In this document: piece after piece, positions 25,578 through 33,909 of the stretch
Numbering within the stretch: the first letter of the stretch is position 1
How the letters are laid out: each line of letters opens with the position of its first letter
Made by a program: the position numbers and the translations under genes
Assembly (NCBI GenBank): GCA_037481695.1
Contig: JBBFLE010000003.1
Coordinates: 62,001-126,000, forward strand
DNA length: 64,000 nucleotides
From: a bacterium
Lineage (GTDB): Bacteria; Desulfobacterota; Desulfocorpusculales; Desulfocorpusculum
Direction of reading: 5' to 3'
Notes under the pieces: model-generated
The model's database searches: none
The model's input: the letters and a program-made list of their open reading frames with translations, nothing else
What the model was told of the DNA's origin: nothing

Positions 25578-27659
25578 CTACGCTGGCCTCACCCTCACGA
25601 ATGTATCGTGAAGACCCGGGCTTCCCCCCACCATGTCGGTGATGTTTTTCTGAAGGGCTGTGTCGCTGGCCCCTTTGTTATAACACCTCGTGGTGACCGG
25701 CACCTGGCGGCCGAAACCGTGAAGCATGAACACAGCTTCCGGATGAATCAGATCCGTGACAAAGGCCTTTATTCTTCCCCAACCCTGGTCCGAAGATACT
25801 TCCACATATTGGCCATCGCTGATTCCAAGTTTGGCTGCCTCCACCGTGTTGATCCACAGCACGTTGGTAGGCACAAGCTCGTTCAAATAAGGGTTGTTCT
25901 GGGTGGAAACATGGGTGTGCACAGCGTTTCTTCCCACCGTTAGTCTGAACATGCCCTCGGGGGGTGCACTGGGGCTCTGGTAGGGTTCCAGGGATGCAAA
26001 TCCCTTTTCCTCCATGAGGCTGGATATGAACTCTATCTTGCCAGAAGGCGTCTTGAACTTGATGCCATCTTTGCGATCCCAAATTATGGGCTTGTCCGAA
26101 AGGGCCACGAACCCCTTGGCCTCAAACTTCTCCAGGGGGATTCCCATGTCCTTTAACTGGTAGTTCCAGATGTCCTCGATGGTGTTGTATGGGAAGAATT
26201 TCCCTACTCCCAGGTTCTCGGCCAAGAGCTTGATGATCTCCCAGTAAGGCTTGGTGTCATAGCGGGGAGGCACGCATTGCCTGCGCATGTAGATGGTGGG
26301 TCTTGGGCCATCTGCCATCTGAAGGGAATCCGAGCGCTCCAGGTACATGGATTCGGGAAGCACCACATCAGAGTACCAGGCCGTCTCGCTGAAATTCACA
26401 TCTATGGTCAGAATGAAGTCTAGTTTGTCAAAGGCCCTCTTGTTCTGATTGTAATCTGGTATGGAGAGCAATGGATCGAACCTGTAGCTTATGGCCGCCT
26501 TTATGGGATAGGGTTGCTCCTTTAGGATGGCCAGAGGAAGCTGCTGGCCCACGCCGTGGGCAGGATCGCATATGGGAAGAAGATCGCCCCCCACCCCGTC
26601 GAACCGGGGGGCCTTGGGTTTGGGAAGCCCTTCTTGGTCCACCAACTTGGCAAAGGCGCCATAGCCAGCATCCTTGGCTGTTTTCTTTATGATCAGCCCC
26701 CCTTTGCTCTCGATGCTCCCCATCAGGGCGTTGAGCATGATTATGGAGCGGCGGAAGTAAATCTCATTGGTATGGTTGGCCCCGCGGTACCCGTAATGGA
26801 ACACAACCTGAGGCTTGTCCCTGCTTATTTCCCTGGCCAGCGCCACTATCTCCTCGGCCGGTATTCCTGTCTCTTCCTCGGCCCACTCTGGTGTCATGGC
26901 TTCCACGAAGCCCCGCAGCTCATTGAGCCCGCTTACCCAACGGTTCACGTACGTTTCGTCGTAAAGGTTCTCCCGCAAGATCACGTTCATGAGGGCATAG
27001 TTGAGGGCCAGATCCGTGCCTGGGCGGATCAGCCAGAAACGGTGGGCCTTGCTGGCTGTAATGGTGGCTCTAGTGTCAATGTAGGTGATGCGGCTTCCTT
27101 TTTCCATGGCATCCATCAAGGCCTGTATGGGTTTGAGCTCCAAGGACTCGAAGATATTGCGTCCATAAAGCACTATATGCTTGCAGTTGGCATAATCTAT
27201 GGTGACCTGGGCGTCCGTGTAACCGGTGAGGGTTCTAAACGCGGTGTTCACAGACCCCTTGCAAAGAGCATCGTGGGTATAGTGATTGGGAGACCCCAAG
27301 GCTCTCATGAAGGTCTTGCTCAGGTGGGTGTTGAGATTCTGTCTTTCCCCGAAAACCACGCTTTCAGGACCGTGCTTCGAGATCACCTCCTGAAGCTTTT
27401 CCGCTGAATAAGCAAGGGCCTCCTCCCAGCTGACCCTTTTCCACCTTCCCTCTCCCCTTGCTCCCACCCTTATCATGGGGTAACGAAGCCTTTCTGAATC
27501 GTTGAGAAGCGCAGTGCCGGCACTTCCTTTGGCACAAAGGGCCCCCTTGAGTTGGTGGGGGTTACCCTCTATCCAACGCACAGCCCCGTCTTCTACCGTG
27601 ACCTTTATGGGGCAACGCACGGTACACATGAAACAGATGCTGTAAACCTCTTTGTGCAT
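25578..27659 (-). CDS. Cytoplasmic molybdopterin oxidoreductase, PsrA/PhsA-like catalytic subunit
   Basis: 693-residue member of the DMSO-reductase superfamily. The N-terminal [4Fe-4S] ligands are CFMCTVRCPIKV with a fourth Cys in GALCAKG. The probable molybdenum ligand is the Cys of HDALCKGS (about residue 133); no in-frame UGA is present, so it is not a selenoprotein. NAVHTHVSTQNNPYLNEL and the C-terminal dinucleotide-binding domain fit thiosulfate/polysulfide reductase-like proteins. There is no twin-arginine signal: the cluster motif starts at residue 9, so the enzyme is cytoplasmic, and its FeS and NAD(P)H subunits agree. Substrate is not settled; reduction of a sulfur compound or an NAD(P)-linked dehydrogenase reaction are both possible. 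TAGGAGGCCAGGG precedes the ATG. Confidence 0.88.
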   Translation of the reverse strand: MHKEVYSICFMCTVRCPIKVTVEDGAVRWIEGNPHQLKGALCAKGSAGTALLNDSERLRYPMIRVGARGEGRWKRVSWEEALAYSAEKLQEVISKHGPESVVFGERQNLNTHLSKTFMRALGSPNHYTHDALCKGSVNTAFRTLTGYTDAQVTIDYANCKHIVLYGRNIFESLELKPIQALMDAMEKGSRITYIDTRATITASKAHRFWLIRPGTDLALNYALMNVILRENLYDETYVNRWVSGLNELRGFVEAMTPEWAEEETGIPAEEIVALAREISRDKPQVVFHYGYRGANHTNEIYFRRSIIMLNALMGSIESKGGLIIKKTAKDAGYGAFAKLVDQEGLPKPKAPRFDGVGGDLLPICDPAHGVGQQLPLAILKEQPYPIKAAISYRFDPLLSIPDYNQNKRAFDKLDFILTIDVNFSETAWYSDVVLPESMYLERSDSLQMADGPRPTIYMRRQCVPPRYDTKPYWEIIKLLAENLGVGKFFPYNTIEDIWNYQLKDMGIPLEKFEAKGFVALSDKPIIWDRKDGIKFKTPSGKIEFISSLMEEKGFASLEPYQSPSAPPEGMFRLTVGRNAVHTHVSTQNNPYLNELVPTNVLWINTVEAAKLGISDGQYVEVSSDQGWGRIKAFVTDLIHPEAVFMLHGFGRQVPVTTRCYNKGASDTALQKNITDMVGGSPGLHDTFVRVRPA

Positions 27660-28077
27660 CCCTGGCCTCCTAAGATTGTGTGGATATCAAAAACCCATCG
27701 GCTCCAAAACAGCAAAGCAACTATTGTGCCTCTTGGCCTCTAGGGCTCAATACCGCTGGCTAATATACCCCCACCACAAAATATCATTGAGCATGCCTGG
27801 CCGGGAAATACCTTTTGGGTGCTTATCCAGAAAGTATGTCAGTGGGAATTACCAAGCCCGTCCCAAAACCTGGGGCCTGGAGGCAAAAGGGCCATTGCCG
27901 GTTCTTTTTAGAAAGGCCATGGTTGGTGTGATGGTTTATTGGTGCAAGAAAAATGTTGCAGTTGTGGGACAAAAAGAATAGAATGATTTGGCAGTCTGGC
28001 AGCTAGCAGAGGCGAATCCCTTGGCGCAAATTTTTCCTTGCACCCGGTTTGTAGGACGTTTTTTTCATCCCAGGGCC
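27660..28077. other. Divergent intergenic region, molybdoenzyme / sensor operon
   Basis: 418 bases between divergent operons, locally more AT-rich than the genes. No reading frame with a credible start and family resemblance. It must hold two promoters, but no convincing -35/-10 or sigma54 match was found. Confidence 0.5.
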
Positions 28078-28515
28078 ATGTTTTTGCTAGCCTGGGCCTT
28101 TGTCTTGTTTGGGGGAGCAGGGCAGCAAGCCTGGGCTCTACAAGTGCATCCCGAGCCCGAGGGTCTCTACAGTCACCAGATAGCCCATCTTTTTTTTATC
28201 TTGAGTATGGCCATACTGGTCTTCTGGTTGAGGAAGAGGAATCTGATCCTGGAGCCAGGATGGGGCTTTGTGCAATGGGCCTGCATCATGTTCATAGTCT
28301 GGAATGCGGCGGCCTTCATAGGTCATGCCGTGGAGGCAGACATGAAGGAGGAATCTTTTGTGGGAAAGGGCTGGTCCAGAGCCCTTCTGGTCCAGGGTCT
28401 GGCCTCCCCCTTGATTTACTTGTTCCTCAAGATGGATCATCTCACCTGTGTGCCGGCCATTTTGTTTCTCTATTTGGGGCTTAGAAAGATAAAACAGAAG
28501 GCTCAGGCCCCATGA
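28078..28515 (+). CDS. Four-helix membrane protein upstream of histidine kinase
   Basis: 145 residues, function unknown. It starts with a signal-like hydrophobic stretch ending in QAWA, then a conserved-looking periplasmic segment HPEPEGLYSHQIAHLFF with three histidines, and three further membrane helices (LSMAILVFWL, WACIMFIVWNAAAFIGHAVE, CVPAILFLYLGL). The in-frame stretch upstream of ATG 28078 is not protein-like. Its last bases overlap the kinase start (ATGA), so it is translationally coupled and is probably an accessory sensor or membrane partner of that kinase. Confidence 0.65.
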   Translation: MFLLAWAFVLFGGAGQQAWALQVHPEPEGLYSHQIAHLFFILSMAILVFWLRKRNLILEPGWGFVQWACIMFIVWNAAAFIGHAVEADMKEESFVGKGWSRALLVQGLASPLIYLFLKMDHLTCVPAILFLYLGLRKIKQKAQAP

Positions 28516-30032
28516 GTCCCCCCACGCAGATCCCCCTTGCACCCATATATGTTGTGGACATTTTGGGGGCAGGCCTCATGATTTTGCTTTCGGCCATGTG
28601 CGTGGCCATGACCAGGGGGCTTCGCCGAAAGGATCCCGAGAATCTCTTGTGGACATATCTGCTTTGGCTTTCAGCTGGGCTGCTTGTGTTTTCCCTTTCC
28701 CGTTCGGGAAGCCACCTGGTGAAGTACCTTCTCTTGGCCTTGCAGTTGGATCAGGTATGGATCCAGATCCGTCCAGTCACAGGCTCCCTCAACAGCCTTT
28801 CCTTTGTTTTGGTAGGGGCCATAACCCTGTTTTTCAGTCAGATCTATTCCACATACCAGCGTATGGGCCAGGACAAGGCCCTGATACACAAGGCCCACAG
28901 GGAAATCCTGGAGCTCAACGCCAACCTGGAGCGCATGGTGGAAGAGCGCACCAGAGAGCTCTCGGCCTCCGAGGAAAAGTACCGCCGCCTCTTCGAGGGC
29001 TCCAGGGACATGGTCTTCATCTGTGATGGTAGCGGAAGGCTTCTGGACATAAATCAGGCAGGGGCTCAGCTGCTGGGAGTGGAGGACCGCCAAGAGCTTC
29101 TGGGCCAGGAACTATTGAGCCAGTTCCATCCCACGGACAACCAGGGGTTGCTCCTGGAACGCCTTCAACAGAGGGACTTTGTCATGGATCTGGAGGTTTC
29201 CCTCCATAGGCTCGGTGGGGAGGATGCAGTGGGGCTGCTTGCCGCCACTGTGCGAAGGGGCCCGGCCGGGATCCCCGAACGCATAGAGGGGATTCTCAAG
29301 GACATATCCTCCCGCAGGTGGATGGAACGCCAGCTGCTTCAGGCCGACAAGCTGGCTTCCCTAGGCCAGCTTTCGGCAGGCGTTGCCCACGAGATAAACA
29401 ACCCCTTGGGCCTCATCCTGGGGTACACCCAGTTGCTTCTTCGGGACCTGGACTCCCAGTCTCCCATTGCCCAGGATCTAAGGGTCATCGAGAAGCATGC
29501 AGTGCATTGCAAGCGCATAGTTGAGGATCTCCTTAAGTTCTCACGATCTTCCGGAACCACCAAGACCCGCCAAGATCTAAACGCACTTCTCAAGGAGGTA
29601 CTGGCCGTGGTGCGAAGCAAGTTCGAGCTGGAAAGGGTTGAGGTGGTGGAGCTTCTGACCCCTGATCTACCTCCTGTAACGGTGGATGGTGACAAGCTGA
29701 AACAGGTTTTCATGAACCTCCTGATGAATGCAAGGCAGGCCATCTCAGGGCCAGGTAAGATCGAGGTGCAAACCGTGCTGGAGAAGAAGAGAAAGAGGAT
29801 ACTGGTTTGTTTTCAGGACACGGGGTGCGGCATCCCCCCGGAGATACAGCACAGGATCTTCGATCCCTTTTTCACCACAAAGCCCGTGGGAGTGGGAACC
29901 GGGCTTGGATTGTCCGTCAGTTACGGCATCGTGAGGGACCATGAGGGTGAAATAAGGGTGGAAACCTCTTTGGGAAAGGGCTCTACCTTCACAGTGGAAT
30001 TGCCTTTGGATGCAGAAGGGAATGGCAGGTGA
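28512..30032 (+). CDS. Membrane sensor histidine kinase (PAS-HisKA-HATPase)
   Basis: 506 residues. Two or three N-terminal membrane helices, a coiled coil with the DKALIHKAHREILELNANL region, a PAS domain (about 155-275), a HisKA domain with H-box GVAHEINNPLGLILG and an HATPase domain (NLLMNARQAI, DTGCGIPPEIQHRIF, GVGTGLGLS). This NtrB-like kinase type usually pairs with sigma54 activators, and the partner follows directly with a four-base overlap of start and stop. Its signal may come through the small membrane protein encoded just upstream. Confidence 0.93.
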   Translation: MSPPTQIPLAPIYVVDILGAGLMILLSAMCVAMTRGLRRKDPENLLWTYLLWLSAGLLVFSLSRSGSHLVKYLLLALQLDQVWIQIRPVTGSLNSLSFVLVGAITLFFSQIYSTYQRMGQDKALIHKAHREILELNANLERMVEERTRELSASEEKYRRLFEGSRDMVFICDGSGRLLDINQAGAQLLGVEDRQELLGQELLSQFHPTDNQGLLLERLQQRDFVMDLEVSLHRLGGEDAVGLLAATVRRGPAGIPERIEGILKDISSRRWMERQLLQADKLASLGQLSAGVAHEINNPLGLILGYTQLLLRDLDSQSPIAQDLRVIEKHAVHCKRIVEDLLKFSRSSGTTKTRQDLNALLKEVLAVVRSKFELERVEVVELLTPDLPPVTVDGDKLKQVFMNLLMNARQAISGPGKIEVQTVLEKKRKRILVCFQDTGCGIPPEIQHRIFDPFFTTKPVGVGTGLGLSVSYGIVRDHEGEIRVETSLGKGSTFTVELPLDAEGNGR

Positions 30033-31429
30033 AGAACTCCGATGTTTCCATCCTAATAGTTGACGACGAGCCTGACATGGTGGAGCTTCTCAGGCGCACT
30101 GTTTCCAGGGAGTTGGGCTGGAAAGTTTTTACAGCAGGCTGCGGAAAAGATGCTATGGAGATGATAGAGGAAGGCTCTTTGGATCTGGTGCTCCTGGACA
30201 TAAAGATGCCTGACATGGATGGAATGGAAGTTCTCAGAATCGTAAGCCAAAGGCCTGATCCTCCTACCATAATAATGATGACCGCCTACGGGGTCATAGA
30301 TCTGGCCGTAGAGTCCATAAGGCAGGGGGCCTATGATTTCATCACCAAACCCTTTGACTATGCCCGTCTGGTCCACAGTCTCCGTCAGGCCTGGGAACAC
30401 CGAAGGCTCGTTATGGAGAATCTGGCTCTTCAGCGCCTGGTGAAGCAAAAGGAGGGTTTTCAGGACATAGTTGGCGCCTCCCCTGTAATGAAGCGCGTTT
30501 TCGAGACCATCCAGATGGTGGCCCCAACAGATGCCACGGTGTTGATCACAGGGGAGTCAGGCACAGGAAAGGAGCTTGTGGCCAGGGCCATCCACAAACT
30601 CTCTAGGCGCATGGAAGGCTCCTTCGTGGCCGTGAACTGCCCGACCCTCCCTGCCAACGTGCTGGAGAGCGAATTGTTCGGCTTTGTCAAAGGCGCCTTC
30701 ACAGATGCCAGGTATGACAGAAAGGGACTCTTCCAGGAGGCAGACGGAGGAACCATTTTTCTGGATGAGATAGGGGATCTGCCCCCTGACCTTCAGGCAA
30801 AGCTCCTTAGGGTTCTTCAGGAAAAGGAGATAAAACCCCTGGGCCACAGCCGAGCCTTCAAGGTGGATGTGAGGGTCCTGGCATCCACCAACCAGGACCT
30901 GAAGACCCAGATGGCAGGGGGCAAATTCAGGGAGGACCTGTATTACAGGCTAAACGTGGTCTCCATACACCTGCCGCCCCTTAGGGAAAGGATGGAGGAT
31001 GTACCTGTTCTGGCCCATCATTTCCTCCAGAGGCATGGCTCCAGGCTTGGCAAAACCGACGTGCAGATATCCCCCGAAGCAATGGAGGCATTGCTCAGCC
31101 ACAACTGGCCTGGAAACGTGAGGGAGCTGGAAAACACGATCCAGAGGGCCCTGATCCTGGCTCGTTCTGGAAGCATCTCCAGGGAGGACCTGGCCCAGGA
31201 GTTGAGCCAAAGAAAAAGCGGCTGGCCCGCAGTTTTCCACCTCTCTTACCGGGAAGCCAAGTCAAGGGTGTTGGGCCACTTTCACAAGGAGTACCTATCT
31301 AGAGTCTTGGAGCAAAACAAGGGCAATGTTACCCGGGCAGCTGAAGCATGCGGTCTGGAGCGCCAGGCACTCCAGCAGCTTCTGAGGCGCTATAATTTAA
31401 GCCGAGAGAGATTTTTGCCGCAATCCTAA
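30029..31429 (+). CDS. NtrC-family sigma54-dependent response regulator
   Basis: 466 residues, GTG start overlapping the kinase stop. Receiver domain 1-120 with DDEPDM acidic pocket and phospho-acceptor in LVLLDIKMPDMDG; AAA+ domain with Walker A GESGTGKELVARAIH, the sigma54-contact loop as GFVKGAFTDA, Walker B TIFLDEIGDLP; and a C-terminal Fis-type HTH (GNVTRAAEACGLERQALQQLLRRY). It should activate a sigma54 promoter, and a candidate lies about 145 bases downstream of its stop, before the receiver/TauE genes. Confidence 0.95.
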   Translation: MKNSDVSILIVDDEPDMVELLRRTVSRELGWKVFTAGCGKDAMEMIEEGSLDLVLLDIKMPDMDGMEVLRIVSQRPDPPTIIMMTAYGVIDLAVESIRQGAYDFITKPFDYARLVHSLRQAWEHRRLVMENLALQRLVKQKEGFQDIVGASPVMKRVFETIQMVAPTDATVLITGESGTGKELVARAIHKLSRRMEGSFVAVNCPTLPANVLESELFGFVKGAFTDARYDRKGLFQEADGGTIFLDEIGDLPPDLQAKLLRVLQEKEIKPLGHSRAFKVDVRVLASTNQDLKTQMAGGKFREDLYYRLNVVSIHLPPLRERMEDVPVLAHHFLQRHGSRLGKTDVQISPEAMEALLSHNWPGNVRELENTIQRALILARSGSISREDLAQELSQRKSGWPAVFHLSYREAKSRVLGHFHKEYLSRVLEQNKGNVTRAAEACGLERQALQQLLRRYNLSRERFLPQS

Positions 31430-31572
31430 GCATCACTCATTCTCCTCCAAAAATTGGGCTTGACCCTACTGCAACAAAAGACTTGCGCCTACAGGTTTGA
31501 TCTAGGCCTACCCTTACCTCCCAAAAGCCCCCTGAGCGCAGAAGAAACGACTTTGGCCTCACCGCGCAGATC

Positions 31573-31589
31573 TTGGCACAGCTCTTGAT
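31573..31589 (+). promoter_or_regulatory. Sigma54-like promoter upstream of receiver/TauE operon
   Basis: TTGGCACAGCTCTTGAT matches the consensus YTGGCACGrNNNTTGCW with correct -24/-12 spacing; the -24 GG is intact but the -12 GC reads GA. It lies 39 bases before the next gene and just downstream of the sigma54 activator gene. Confidence 0.45.
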
Positions 31590-31628
31590 TGCAATTGCAC
31601 ATGTAAAACCCTCAGGGAGAAAACTGCC

Positions 31629-32057
31629 TTGCCACTGATATTGGTGATCGAGGACCAGGAGGATGCCTGCGGGCTTGTGCGAAGGCTGCTCATGCGGCTA
31701 GGCCACACCGTAGTGTGCCTGGAGCATGGTTCCGAGGCTGACATTTGGCTCAAGAGCCATCAGCCGGATCTGGTGATAGTAGGGGGAGGCAGGCACGGCG
31801 AGCTGGCTTCTGAGAGGTTGGAGGTCCTGGCTCGCCGCGGGGTCAGTGGCTCTCGGGTGCTCCTTGGGGCCAGGGCCGATGCTTTGGAGTTTCTACGGGG
31901 TAGATTCGGCCAGAGGGTGCGGGAGATCTTCAGCTCCCCCCAGGCACTGGAGAGTCTTGAGGCCATGGTGCGAAAAGCACTTGATGAGACCCCCGCAGCA
32001 AAGACTCCAGAAGAAAACAAAGGTGAGGGGCCTCGGGTTCCAGAGACCTCTTATTGA
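31629..32057 (+). CDS. Degenerate receiver-domain protein
   Basis: 142 residues, TTG start. The fold reads as CheY-like (LILVIEDQEDACGLVRRLL, PDLVIVGGGRHG, SRVLLGARADALEFL) and the N-terminal acidic pocket is present, but the phospho-acceptor Asp is replaced (LVIVGGG instead of LVILDxxMP) and the C-terminal KP pair reads SSPQ. It therefore cannot be phosphorylated in the usual way and is probably a pseudo-receiver that binds a partner. The C-terminal ~25 residues are a charged tail. It precedes the TauE-like gene by 57 bases. Confidence 0.68.
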   Translation: MPLILVIEDQEDACGLVRRLLMRLGHTVVCLEHGSEADIWLKSHQPDLVIVGGGRHGELASERLEVLARRGVSGSRVLLGARADALEFLRGRFGQRVREIFSSPQALESLEAMVRKALDETPAAKTPEENKGEGPRVPETSY

Positions 32058-32114
32058 GGGCTTGGGGCAAGGCGGTCTCAATTGGAGAATCCCAATGCAA
32101 AGGAGGAGGTGGAC

Positions 32115-33347
32115 ATGAGGGAAAAGAGAGGATGGAGGTTGGTTTTTGTTGTTTTGGCACTGGTGGCTGGCATGGCCTTTTTCGCCACATCCTGGGCCCA
32201 GGGGCAGAGCCCACAGGCTGCTCAGCCCCCGCAGGCAGCAGAAAAGCCAGCAGCAGAAAAGCCCAAGGTGGGAAGCGACCTGGGATTGCCGGGAAAGATC
32301 GGCCAGGAGGTGGCCAAGGCCCCTGTGGGAAAAGAACCCGGCCACATAGACCCCCAGGCGCCTCGAGGTGCCTTTGGGATACCAGGGGCTCCCAGGGTGA
32401 ATTACATATTGGCCATCGTTTGGGCCATATGGGTGGGTTGGATATTCTCCACAGTGGGAGCCTTCGGGGGCATTATGGCAGGTGTGGGCCATATGACTGT
32501 CTATGGCCTTGGGGATTACGCCAGATCCTTTGGAAAGACAGCACCGGGTCTGGGCAAGACCCTCACCGACAGCATCCGCACCTCGAATCAGTTCCTGGTG
32601 GGGCTTTCCTCTTTGGTCAGTAGCATTAATTACCTAAAAAGCAAACAACTCGCCTGGCCTGTAGGTATTGCCTTGGCCCTGGGCTCCATAGCCGGCGCCC
32701 TTTTCATCCCATGGCTCACAGGGGGAAAGATCAGCTTCAGGCAGTATCAGGGCTGGTTCGGGCTCTTTGTTTTCGTGGTAGGGGCCTTTCTCTTCTACGA
32801 GACCACTCCCAAAGGCCAGCAGAAAAAGAAGGCTGCCAAAGAGGCTGCCCAGGCCTTTGCCAAGGCCCGAAAGGAAGGCAAGGCTAGCGAGGGGATAAGT
32901 TTCAAGAGTTTCTCCCTGACCAAGGCCACGTTTTCCTTTTTCGGAATCGAGTTCAAGTTCAATCCCATAGTGGTCTTCATTGGAGGCGTAGTTATAGCGG
33001 CCATCTCCTCCTTCCTGGGGGTGGGAGGGGGGTTCCTGTATGTTCCTTTTCTAACGACTTTTGTGGGAGCCCCCATGTACGTTGTGGCCGGCACCTCGGC
33101 CATGGCAGTGCTTCTTAGCATGATCACCAGCATAGCCGGCTATATCACCGTGGCCAAAGCCGGCATGGACTGGGGATTGGTGGGCATACAGCTTGTGGGA
33201 ATCTTTGTGGGCTCCATGATCGGGCCTCGAACCCAGAAATACATCCCCGACATCTGGCTCAAGAGGCTTTTCGTGGTGTTGGCCCTGTACGTGGGCCTTG
33301 GCTACTTCAGCAAAGGCTTCTTCGGCACGGCCTGGGTGCCCATGTGA
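32115..33347 (+). CDS. TauE/SafE family sulfite/sulfonate exporter
   Basis: 410-residue inner-membrane permease. ATG 32115 follows AGGAGGTGGAC. It begins with a signal-like helix ending in SWAQG, a Pro/Ala/Lys-rich periplasmic linker (about 30-85), then two TauE half-repeats. The second repeat carries the clear motif ISSFLGVGGGFLYVPFL; the first is IFSTVGAFGGIMAG. Between the halves is a Lys/Ala-rich cytoplasmic stretch around residues 235-275. Family members export sulfite, sulfoacetate or similar anions. Position after a pseudo-receiver and a sigma54-like promoter suggests inducible expression. Confidence 0.85.
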   Translation: MREKRGWRLVFVVLALVAGMAFFATSWAQGQSPQAAQPPQAAEKPAAEKPKVGSDLGLPGKIGQEVAKAPVGKEPGHIDPQAPRGAFGIPGAPRVNYILAIVWAIWVGWIFSTVGAFGGIMAGVGHMTVYGLGDYARSFGKTAPGLGKTLTDSIRTSNQFLVGLSSLVSSINYLKSKQLAWPVGIALALGSIAGALFIPWLTGGKISFRQYQGWFGLFVFVVGAFLFYETTPKGQQKKKAAKEAAQAFAKARKEGKASEGISFKSFSLTKATFSFFGIEFKFNPIVVFIGGVVIAAISSFLGVGGGFLYVPFLTTFVGAPMYVVAGTSAMAVLLSMITSIAGYITVAKAGMDWGLVGIQLVGIFVGSMIGPRTQKYIPDIWLKRLFVVLALYVGLGYFSKGFFGTAWVPM

Positions 33348-33364
33348 TGGATTGGCCTCAAAGG

Positions 33365-33386
33365 GGGAGGGGCAAAGGCCCCTCCC
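33365..33386 (+). repeat. Strong hairpin between TauE-like gene and next gene
   Basis: GGGAGGGGC pairs perfectly with GCCCCTCCC around AAAG. No T-run follows, so it is more likely an mRNA 3'-stabiliser or attenuating hairpin than a complete terminator. Confidence 0.55.
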
Positions 33387-33408
33387 TTGCCTATATCTGG
33401 TAAGACAA

Positions 33409-33879
33409 ATGAGTTTCTTGGAATACATTTCACACTGTTTTCTGGCAGCCTCGGTGTCGGTAATCCTTGGGGAGCTGACCATCTCCATGGCTTACCGGGT
33501 CAACAGAGGTTATCTTAGAAATCTCAACCAAGAGGTACAAGAATATCAACGTCTCTCACAAGAGGCCTCGGTCGTGGCAGACTCCGAGACCTATAGAATA
33601 GTCAACAGGGAGGGCAACGAGGCCTTTGGAAGACTCTTTTTTTACAAGATTGCCCTTTCCGCTGCCTCCCTCTGGCCCATATTCTTTGCCCTAGAGTGGC
33701 TCCAAGGAAAATACGGCCCCCAGGAGCCTCTCATCCCGGGTACGTATTGGGAGAGCAACTATGTTGTGGCCTTTCTCATCTGTTACATAGGAGCCAGAAT
33801 TCTCTTTGGCAGGCTAAAGAAAAAAATTCCTTACTTTCGCAAGATAAGCAAGATGCTCGAAGAGGACAGTCAGGCCTAA
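33409..33879 (+). CDS. Small membrane protein, unknown function
   Basis: 156 residues with an N-terminal membrane helix (FLAASVSVILGELTISMA), a charged helical segment (about 30-75), and two further hydrophobic stretches (ASLWPIFFALEWL, VVAFLICYIGARILF). The frame is open farther upstream but ATG 33409 gives a sensible N-terminus. Located 61 bases after the TauE-like gene on the same strand, separated by a hairpin; probably an accessory protein of the exporter. Family not recognised. Confidence 0.6.
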   Translation: MSFLEYISHCFLAASVSVILGELTISMAYRVNRGYLRNLNQEVQEYQRLSQEASVVADSETYRIVNREGNEAFGRLFFYKIALSAASLWPIFFALEWLQGKYGPQEPLIPGTYWESNYVVAFLICYIGARILFGRLKKKIPYFRKISKMLEEDSQA

Positions 33880-33909
33880 GACCAAATAACTCGTGCCAGT
33901 TGCTTTGGA

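Noticed and set aside
26556-27407. 283-codon plus-strand frame
   Set aside because: Antisense to the molybdoenzyme, whose motifs are unambiguous.
25578-27659. Selenocysteine in the molybdoenzyme, given the selD gene nearby
   Set aside because: The frame is uninterrupted and the probable Mo ligand position is a Cys codon.
27940-28030. Sigma54 promoter before the sensor operon (TGG...TTGC pairs)
   Set aside because: The GG-to-GC spacing is too long for a sigma54 site.
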